This document shows positions 1 to 5,221 of a DNA stretch of 7,948 nucleotides, piece after piece. The translations under genes were made by a program, and so were the position numbers. The notes below the pieces were generated by a model. That model was given only the letters and a program-made list of their open reading frames with translations. It searched no databases and was not told the origin of the DNA. The stretch is from Burkholderiales bacterium UBA4615 (GTDB taxonomy: Bacteria; Pseudomonadota; Gammaproteobacteria; Burkholderiales; Burkholderiaceae_E): NCBI GenBank assembly GCA_002386465.1, contig DGIT01000076.1, positions 93,136 through 101,083 of the forward strand, given 5' to 3'. Within the stretch, counting starts at the first letter, position 1, and every line of letters starts with the position of its first letter.

Positions 1-411
1 GACTGCCTGCCGCGATCCGCCGGGGAGCAGGGGGTTGCGCTGCCGCTGCTCGATCGGCTTGATATTCGACTGCATCCGGATGAAGCGCAGGCAGGCTCAG
101 CGAAACAGGCCCAAGTGAGCGGATGGATCCGCTTTCGCGATGGGCGTCCGGCTGACGCGATGTCCTTGCTGCTCTTCGCCGATACGTTTCCGCCTTCAGT
201 GTTCGGGCTGTTGGGCTCCGTCGGTTGGGTCCCCACTGTCGAACTGACCGTGCATGTCCGCAGGCGACCCGCGCCAGGCTGGATCCTCGGACAGTTCCGT
301 ACCGAAGACCTGGCCGACGGCCGGATGATTGAAAACGGACTGCTTTGGGATTCGACGGGCCAACTGGTCGCTCAGGCCCGTCAACTCGCACTGGTGCGCA
401 CACCGGGCTGA
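1..411 (+). CDS. Acyl-CoA thioesterase-like protein, C-terminal part (partial)
   Basis: The reading frame is open from the first base of the window and ends at TGA 409-411, leaving 136 residues of a protein whose start lies upstream. The C-terminal half resembles the second hotdog domain of TesB-like/thioesterase-superfamily proteins. It has an LFADTFPPSVF-like stretch, then a strand ending in VELTVHVRR, and then PGWILGQFRTEDLADGRMIENGLLWDS-type text, with the closing 'G.L.AQ.RQLALV' strand typical of the family (quoted here in pieces). Such enzymes hydrolyse acyl-CoA to free acid and CoA in the cytoplasm; full-length members are about 260-270 residues. The OYE gene follows 24 bp downstream on the same strand, so the two are probably co-transcribed. 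A GTG at 115 lies inside the domain and is not the start. Family assignment is by motif recognition; the substrate is unknown. Confidence 0.8.
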   Translation, partial: DCLPRSAGEQGVALPLLDRLDIRLHPDEAQAGSAKQAQVSGWIRFRDGRPADAMSLLLFADTFPPSVFGLLGSVGWVPTVELTVHVRRRPAPGWILGQFRTEDLADGRMIENGLLWDSTGQLVAQARQLALVRTPG

Positions 412-435
412 AGCCCGATTGACAAGGAGACCCGC

Positions 436-1545
436 ATGACCGCCACCACCCTGTTTTCGCCCCTGACTCTGGGTGCGCTGAACCTGTCTCACCGGGTCAT
501 CATGGCCCCGCTCACACGCATGCGGGCCACCACGCCCGGCCTCATCGCCAATGCGATGAATGCCGAGTACTACGGCCAGCGTGCCAGCCGCGGTGGACTG
601 ATCATCGCCGAGGCCTCGCAAGTGCTGCCCAGCGGGCAAGGCGCCCCGTGCACGCCGGGATGTCACACCGAGGAGCAGGCCGCAGGCTGGAAGCTCGTGA
701 CCGACGCCGTCCATGCCCAGGGCGGATATGTGTATCTGCAACTGTGGCATGTGGGGCGGATTTCGCATGCGTCTCACCAACCGGGCGGTGCAGCGCCGGT
801 GTCAGCCTCTGCGATTGCCGCAGACGGCATGGTCACAACGGCGCAATTCAAGCGCGAGCCCTACCCCGTCCCCAGGGCGCTCACGACGGAAGAAATTCCC
901 GGCATCGTCGAGGGCTACGCCCACGCTGCGCGCCTGGCCAAGTCAGCGGGATTTGATGGCGTCGAGATTCATTCGGCCAACGGCTATCTGCTTGAGCAAT
1001 TCATGCAGGCACGCAGCAATCAGCGCACCGACGCCTATGGCGGCTCCATTGCAAACCGCTGCAGGTTGTCGCTCGAAGTCACCGAGGCCGTGGCCCGCGT
1101 GTGGGGCGCTGATCGGGTCGGGATTCGGCTGTCTCCGTTCGGTGTAGCCAACGGCAGCGGCGAAGCCGACCCCATGCCGCTCTACACCCACATCGTGAGC
1201 GAACTCGACAAACTGGGTCTGGCGTATCTGCATCTGATTGAACCGCGCTCAAGCGGTGCGGGACAGGCGGATGTGGACCACAAGGACGTGCCCTCAGCCT
1301 GCGAGCTCTTCCGTCCGAGCTGGCGCGGCGTGCTCATGACTGCGGGCAACTTCAAGGCCGATACCGCAGCCGACACGGTGGCACGGGGCCACGCGGATGC
1401 GATCGCGTTCGGTCGGTTCTTCATCTCCAACCCCGACCTCCCCGAGCGTATCCGCCGCGGGGCTGAATTCGCGCCCTACAACCGCGCGACCTTCTACAGC
1501 CGCGGGCCGCAGGGCTACACCGATTACCCGACGCTCGCAGCCTGA
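436..1545 (+). CDS. Old Yellow Enzyme family alkene reductase (NemA-like, FMN)
   Basis: A 369-residue protein, close to the ~365 residues of classical bacterial OYEs such as NemA/PETN reductase. The family reduces activated C=C bonds of enones, maleimides or nitro compounds with NAD(P)H through bound FMN. Visible landmarks are the FMN-binding PLTR (25-28), QLWHVGR (102-108, Trp104 matching PETN reductase Trp102), the substrate-anion-binding pair in HSANGY (His179, Asn182, plus Tyr184), Arg231 in GIRLSP, and the phosphate-binding FGRFFISNPDL (325-335). All expected flavin and active-site residues are therefore present. The start is supported by an AAGGAGA ribosome binding site at 423-429, six bases before ATG. 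It follows the thioesterase by 24 bp and probably shares its transcript. It converges on the SDR gene, with 19 bp between the stop codons. Native substrate is unknown; within this cluster it could reduce an enone or unsaturated intermediate. Confidence 0.93.
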   Translation: MTATTLFSPLTLGALNLSHRVIMAPLTRMRATTPGLIANAMNAEYYGQRASRGGLIIAEASQVLPSGQGAPCTPGCHTEEQAAGWKLVTDAVHAQGGYVYLQLWHVGRISHASHQPGGAAPVSASAIAADGMVTTAQFKREPYPVPRALTTEEIPGIVEGYAHAARLAKSAGFDGVEIHSANGYLLEQFMQARSNQRTDAYGGSIANRCRLSLEVTEAVARVWGADRVGIRLSPFGVANGSGEADPMPLYTHIVSELDKLGLAYLHLIEPRSSGAGQADVDHKDVPSACELFRPSWRGVLMTAGNFKADTAADTVARGHADAIAFGRFFISNPDLPERIRRGAEFAPYNRATFYSRGPQGYTDYPTLAA

Positions 1546-1564
1546 TTGCAGGCGCCGGTCAGGA

Positions 1565-2344
1565 TCAGGCGCGCATGTGGGTGCCCCCACAAATCGTGAG
1601 CGCCTGACCCGTGATGTAGCTGCTGGCACCCGACGCCAGAAAAACGGACAGACCCTTGAGGTCATCGGCCTCACCGAGCCTGCGCAGCGGAATCTGCTCG
1701 CGGGCACGTTTCTCCGCTTCGGGGTTGTTCCAGAGGGCTTCAGCAAAATCCGTGCGAATCAGCCCCGGGCAGATGGCATTGACCCGCACGCCGCTCGGCC
1801 CCAATTCGGCGGCCAGATTGCGCACCAGCGCAATGACCGCCACCTTCGAGATGTTGTAGGTCCCCAGTGTCAAGGAAGGGCCGTGCGCACCGACACTCGA
1901 GGTGATCATGATCGAACCACTGCCTTTGGCCACCATATCGGGCGCGACCATCTTCACCAGCCACAGGTTTGATTTGACGTTGGTGGCCATGGTCTTGTCG
2001 TAGGCCTCATCCGAGATGTCGAGCTGCTTGCCGTAGTACGGATTGACGCCGGCATTGCCCACCAGAATGTCGATCGGCCCCAATCGGGTGCGGGTAGCAT
2101 CGACCAGCGCCTGCAGCTGCTCCTTGTAGCCCGCATTGCAAGCGAAGGCATGCACGCGTGTGGCACCGCAGGCCGCATTGATGGTATCGGCCACCGCCTG
2201 ACAGGCGTCGAGCTTGCGGCTCGAAATCACGACCTGCGCGCCGTGCTCGGCGAGAGCCGTGGCCATCGCCTTGCCCATGCCTTTTGAGGCGCCGGTGAGC
2301 AGCGCCACCTTGCCGGTGAGATCGAACAGACTGGTCTGAATCAA
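1565..2344 (-). CDS. SDR family NAD(P)-dependent oxidoreductase (TTG start)
   Basis: A classical short-chain dehydrogenase of 259 residues if it starts at TTG 2344-2342. The cofactor motif TGASKGMG is at 17-24, GNAG at 96-99 (Gly instead of the usual first Asn of NNAG), and the catalytic tetrad is Asn122, Ser150, Tyr163 and Lys167 (YNISK). Arg43 after the second beta strand (SSRK) suggests a preference for NADP(H), which is inference. CPGLIRTDF follows the active site and the C terminus carries ITGQALTICGG, both typical of the family. An in-frame ATG at 2398 would add 18 residues, but AAGGAG at complement 2356-2351 sits six bases before the TTG and the SDR fold begins immediately after it, so TTG is the better start. 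It is divergent from the dioxygenase gene. SDRs of this type oxidise or reduce a secondary alcohol/ketone; the substrate cannot be told. Confidence 0.9.
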   Translation of the reverse strand: MIQTSLFDLTGKVALLTGASKGMGKAMATALAEHGAQVVISSRKLDACQAVADTINAACGATRVHAFACNAGYKEQLQALVDATRTRLGPIDILVGNAGVNPYYGKQLDISDEAYDKTMATNVKSNLWLVKMVAPDMVAKGSGSIMITSSVGAHGPSLTLGTYNISKVAVIALVRNLAAELGPSGVRVNAICPGLIRTDFAEALWNNPEAEKRAREQIPLRRLGEADDLKGLSVFLASGASSYITGQALTICGGTHMRA

Positions 2345-2479
2345 CTGTGTCTCCTTGAACCCGACGGTGTATCGGGAGTGGGTTGAACTGCGTGGCACCT
2401 GCGAATTGAGTTAGGCTGAAACCCAGAAGTCGGTCTGTCAAATGAACCGATCAATCGTCAACACGCATCAGGAGACCCT
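2345..2479. promoter_or_regulatory. Divergent intergenic region between SDR and dioxygenase genes
   Basis: The 135 bp between two divergent starts must hold the promoters of both genes. On the minus strand a perfect -35-like TTGACA occurs at complement 2441-2436, but no good -10 box lies 16-18 bp beyond it (nearest candidates are weak, such as TAACTC at 22 bp). On the plus strand no convincing sigma-70 pair is visible. A short inverted repeat, TCGGT (2430-2434) and ACCGA (2446-2450), overlaps the TTGACA and could be an operator half-site pair, but five-base arms are weak. Both ribosome binding sites lie at the edges (2351-2356 minus, 2470-2474 plus). Confidence 0.4.
2351..2356 (-). promoter_or_regulatory. 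Ribosome binding site that decides a TTG start
   Basis: The minus strand reads AAGGAG here (CTCCTT on the plus strand), followed by six bases and TTG at 2344-2342. The same AAGGAGAC core precedes the other genes of the cluster. No comparable site precedes the upstream ATG at 2398, so this site fixes the start of the SDR gene. Confidence 0.75.
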
Positions 2480-3349
2480 ATGTCACGCGGCTTTCAGGTT
2501 CAACCGCTCGACGCCACCTTCGGTGCCCGGATCACCGGCCTGCGACTCGCCGATCTGGATGACGCCACCTGGCGCGATCTGCATGCGGTATGGCTTCACT
2601 ATGCGTTGCTGATTTTTCCGCAGCAGCATTTGACTCGGGACGAGCAGATCGCGTTTGCCAGGCGTTTCGGGCCACTCGAATTCGAACTCGCCCCGATCAG
2701 TAATGTGCGCGCCAACGGCGCACTGCGCAAAGAAGCTGACAATGACGATGTCATCAAGGTGCTCAAGGGCAACATGGGCTGGCATGCAGACAGCACCTAC
2801 ATGCCCGTGCAGGCACGCGGCGCGGTGTTCAGTGCACAGACCGTGCCGGCATCCGGCGGAGACACCGGCTTTGCCGATATGCGCGCAGCCTATGATGCGC
2901 TCGATTCAGACACCCGTGACCTGGTAGAGACGCTCAGCGCGCACCATTCACTGCATTACAGCCAGTCCAAACTCGGACACCGCCATGAAGCGGGCAGCGC
3001 CTATGGCGGCTATGGCTTTCACGATGGCCCGGTGCCGCTTCGCCCGCTCGTGAAGGTGCACCCAGAGACTGGCCGCAAATCACTGTTGATCGGGCGCCAT
3101 GCACATGCCATCCCTGGCCTGAGTCCGGACGAGTCGGAAGCCTTCCTCGATGAACTCCTCGACTTCGCCTGCCAGCGGCCGCGCATTCATCATCATCGCT
3201 GGTCGGCAGGCGACGCGCTGATCTGGGATAACCGCTGTCTGCTTCACCGCGCCACACCCTGGGACATGACTCAAGCACGCGTGATGTGGCACAGCCGCAT
3301 TGCCGGTGACCCGGTCAGCGAAGCCGCGCAAAAGGACGTCACGGCTTGA
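2480..3349 (+). CDS. TauD/TfdA family Fe(II)/2-oxoglutarate-dependent dioxygenase
   Basis: A 289-residue protein, the usual size for TauD (about 280). The Fe(II) facial triad is visible: His102 and Asp104 in GWHADSTY, and His256 in LLHRATPWD. The 2-oxoglutarate carboxylate arginine is Arg267, 11 residues after His256 as in TauD (His255/Arg266), and the GGDTGFADM segment (126-134) is the family hallmark. Enzymes of this family couple decarboxylation of 2-oxoglutarate to hydroxylation, which often releases sulfite, an aldehyde or an ether partner. The position of TauD Arg270 (substrate sulfonate) aligns with His271 here, so taurine is doubtful as the substrate. The ATG has AGGAG at 2470-2474 with five bases of spacing. 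The gene diverges from the SDR and runs toward the hairpin at 3358-3394. Confidence 0.92.
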   Translation: MSRGFQVQPLDATFGARITGLRLADLDDATWRDLHAVWLHYALLIFPQQHLTRDEQIAFARRFGPLEFELAPISNVRANGALRKEADNDDVIKVLKGNMGWHADSTYMPVQARGAVFSAQTVPASGGDTGFADMRAAYDALDSDTRDLVETLSAHHSLHYSQSKLGHRHEAGSAYGGYGFHDGPVPLRPLVKVHPETGRKSLLIGRHAHAIPGLSPDESEAFLDELLDFACQRPRIHHHRWSAGDALIWDNRCLLHRATPWDMTQARVMWHSRIAGDPVSEAAQKDVTA

Positions 3350-3357
3350 AGGCCGCA

Positions 3358-3394
3358 GATCGGCTTGCATGATCCCTGATCGCGCAGGCCGATC
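3358..3394. terminator. Hairpin between convergent genes, possible terminator
   Basis: GATCGGCTTGC (3358-3368) pairs with GCAGGCCGATC (3384-3394). All 11 positions pair in a plus-strand transcript if one G-U pair (3365/3387) is allowed; in the minus-strand transcript that position is an A-C mismatch. The 15-base loop can extend the stem through GATC (3371-3374) pairing with GATC (3378-3381). It lies 8 bp after the dioxygenase stop and 14 bp after the stop of the second SDR gene read from the other side. No T-run follows on either strand, so a classical intrinsic terminator is not proven; a Rho-dependent or 3'-end-protecting hairpin is possible. Confidence 0.5.
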
Positions 3395-3408
3395 CGGCGA
3401 GCGATCAC

Positions 3409-4320
3409 TCAAATTTCAGCGGGCTGCCCGTTCATGCCCACATTGGGTTTGGCGCCAGACACCAGCCGGGTCAGGATGGCGCCCACTTCCTTCGGATCGG
3501 CCGCTTGAGCGGCAACCGGGCCGGGTCGCCAGCCCTCCGTGATGCTCAGTTCTCCCGCGCCCGCTTCGATCACCCGCGCTGTCACATGACTGCTCTGACG
3601 GCTGGCCAGCCAGACCACGACCGGGGCAATCCAGCGGGGATGGCGCACCGCCATTTCTTCTTCGCTGCGCGCGCGCAGGCCTTCGGTCATGCGGGTCTGC
3701 GCATGCGGAGAGATCGCGTTGACCGTGATGTCGTAGCGTTGCAGTTCGCGCGCTGCAATGATGGTCATGGCAGCAATGCCTGCCTTTGCAGCGCCGTAAT
3801 TGGTCTGCCCGACGTTGCCGAACAGTCCCGAGACTGATGTGGTGTTGATGATGCGCGCAGCCTGATCCGTCTGACCGTCTTTGTGTCGTGCCTTCCACCA
3901 GGCCGACGCATGATGCATGGGTGCGAAGGTGCCTTTCAGGTGCACATTGATGACCGCATCCCACTCGGCTTCGGTCATGTTGGTGAGCATGCGGTCCCGC
4001 AAAATGCCCGCGTTGTTGACCAGCGCATCAAGCCTGCCAAAGGTATCGACCGCCTGTTGAACCAGCCGCGATGCGCTACCCCAATCCGAACAGCTTTCAA
4101 GATTCGCAACCGCTTCGCCGCCTGCAGCGCGTATTTCCCGCACCACGGCTTCAGCGGGTTGCTCTTCCTCACGACCTGGCGTGCCGTCGGCAGCACTGCC
4201 CAGATCGTTCACCACCACCTTTGCACCATGGGCTGCCAGCAGCAATGCATATTCCCGGCCGATGCCGCGGCCTGCGCCGGTCACGATGGCCACGCGGCCT
4301 TCACAGAGTCGTTCGCTCAT
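3409..4320 (-). CDS. SDR of the MFE-2/HSD17B4-like 3-hydroxyacyl-CoA dehydrogenase type
   Basis: A 303-residue SDR. TGAGRGIG (14-21) binds the cofactor, and NDLG (38-41) puts Asp39 where it favours NAD(H). NNAGILRDR lies at 102-110, and the catalytic residues are Ser162, Tyr175 and Lys179 (13-residue Ser-Tyr spacing as in human HSD17B4). The VNDLG text, the NNAGILRD sequence, VHLKGTF (126-132) with His in place of the usual Asn, and SGLFGNVGQTNY resemble the dehydrogenase domain of peroxisomal multifunctional enzyme 2, which oxidises (3R)-hydroxyacyl-CoA. There is no hydratase or SCP2 domain fused. Residues ~250-303 form a C-terminal extension common in this subgroup. The ATG at 4320 has AAGGAGA at complement 4332-4326, five bases upstream. 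It is divergent from the cyclase gene and convergent with the dioxygenase. A role in CoA-thioester beta-oxidation is inferred from subfamily resemblance. Confidence 0.88.
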   Translation of the reverse strand: MSERLCEGRVAIVTGAGRGIGREYALLLAAHGAKVVVNDLGSAADGTPGREEEQPAEAVVREIRAAGGEAVANLESCSDWGSASRLVQQAVDTFGRLDALVNNAGILRDRMLTNMTEAEWDAVINVHLKGTFAPMHHASAWWKARHKDGQTDQAARIINTTSVSGLFGNVGQTNYGAAKAGIAAMTIIAARELQRYDITVNAISPHAQTRMTEGLRARSEEEMAVRHPRWIAPVVVWLASRQSSHVTARVIEAGAGELSITEGWRPGPVAAQAADPKEVGAILTRLVSGAKPNVGMNGQPAEI

Positions 4321-4392
4321 GGGGGTCTCCTTGTGTTGTGGTGGGGTGTGAAGGCAGGATACGCCGCAGATTCAACCTCGTGGAGACCGAGC
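4321..4392. promoter_or_regulatory. Short divergent intergenic region (SDR / cyclase)
   Basis: These 72 bp separate two divergent starts and must contain or overlap both promoters. The plus strand is G/T-rich from 4331 to 4350. The best plus-strand promoter guess is TTGTGG (4336-4341) with ATACGC (4359-4364) at 17 bp, which is a poor match. GGTCTCC (4324-4330) and GGAGACC (4382-4388) form a perfect 7-bp inverted repeat, but each arm is also the ribosome binding site of its gene, so the symmetry needs no operator to explain it. Confidence 0.35.
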
Positions 4393-5208
4393 ATGAGCCG
4401 CCGTTTCGTTGATTTGTCGATCTATCTCGAAAATGATGTTGTGAGCGACCCGCCGGTCATGAAGCCTCATATCGAGTACATCCGACACGACCAGAGTGTC
4501 GAATCGATCGCATCATTTTTCCCGGGTCTGAAAAAGGAAGACCTCCCGGATGGCGAGGGCTGGGCCGTGGAACGCGTGCAACTGTCGACGCACAACGGCA
4601 CGCACCTGGATGCGCCCTATCACTTCCACAGCACCATGGACAAGGCGCTGGGCGGGCAGCGCACCGCCACGACCATCGACGAGGTGCCGCTCGAATGGTG
4701 TTTTCAGCCTGGGGTGAAGCTGGATTTTCGCCATCTGCCCGACGGCCATGTGGTCACAGCGCAGGAAGTGCAGGCTGAACTGGAACGCATCGGACACAGC
4801 CTGTCGCCCCTTGAAATCGTGGTGGTGAACACGCGTGCGGGCAGCCGATATGGCCACGGTGACTATGTGTCCTCGGGTTGCGGCATGGGCTATGAAGCCA
4901 CGATGTATCTGCTCGAGCGCGGGGTCAGACTGACCGGAACCGATGCCTGGAGCTGGGATGCGCCATTCGTGCACACGGCGGGCAAATATGCGCAGACGGG
5001 CGATGCCGGCCTGATCTGGGAGGGGCACAAGGCCGGCCGCGACATCGGCTACTGCCACCTGGAAAAGCTGCATAACCTCGAGGCGCTGCCCGCCACCGGT
5101 TTTTACATCAGCTGCTTTCCGCACAAGATCCGCGGCGCCTCGGCCGGATGGACTCGCGCCGTGGCCATCTTCGATGAGGCCCTACAGGCCTCGATACAAC
5201 GCGCTTGA
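4393..5208 (+). CDS. Cyclase family metal-dependent hydrolase (kynurenine formamidase-like fold)
   Basis: A 271-residue protein of the cyclase/KynB-like family (PF04199 type). The metal-binding signature HNGTHLDAPYHFH spans 67-79; His67, His71, Asp73 and His77 match the spacing of KynB His50/His54/Asp56/His60. His212 and Glu224, 12 residues apart, match the KynB His160/Glu172 pair, so the catalytic site looks complete. It is longer than KynB (about 210 residues) and carries an extra N-terminal segment (about 14-60) with SDPP and FFPGL text seen in many proteobacterial 'cyclase family' proteins. Members hydrolyse amides, lactones or cyclic ketones; the substrate is not predictable here. GGAGA at 4382-4386 lies six bases before ATG 4393. 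The same frame is open upstream to 3883, but that part is antisense to the SDR gene and is not coding. The gene ends 13 bp from the convergent caspase-family gene. Confidence 0.9.
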   Translation: MSRRFVDLSIYLENDVVSDPPVMKPHIEYIRHDQSVESIASFFPGLKKEDLPDGEGWAVERVQLSTHNGTHLDAPYHFHSTMDKALGGQRTATTIDEVPLEWCFQPGVKLDFRHLPDGHVVTAQEVQAELERIGHSLSPLEIVVVNTRAGSRYGHGDYVSSGCGMGYEATMYLLERGVRLTGTDAWSWDAPFVHTAGKYAQTGDAGLIWEGHKAGRDIGYCHLEKLHNLEALPATGFYISCFPHKIRGASAGWTRAVAIFDEALQASIQRA

Positions 5209-5221
5209 AGCAGCCGCGACG

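Noticed and set aside
196..780. Minus-strand open frame of 194 codons across the thioesterase-OYE junction
   Set aside because: It overlaps two well-supported genes on the other strand and its translation looks like low-information shadow sequence.
1552..1572. GCGCC/GGCGC inverted repeat at the OYE-SDR convergent junction as a terminator
   Set aside because: The arms are only five bases, the loop is 11 bases, there is no T-run, and part of it lies in the SDR coding end; in GC-rich DNA this is expected by chance.
4324..4388. Perfect GGTCTCC/GGAGACC inverted repeat as an operator
   Set aside because: Each arm is the Shine-Dalgarno sequence of one of two divergent genes, which explains the symmetry.
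3883..4392. Upstream extension of the cyclase reading frame (170 extra residues)
   Set aside because: It runs antisense through the well-supported SDR gene, has no protein-like motif, and a ribosome binding site precedes the internal ATG at 4393.
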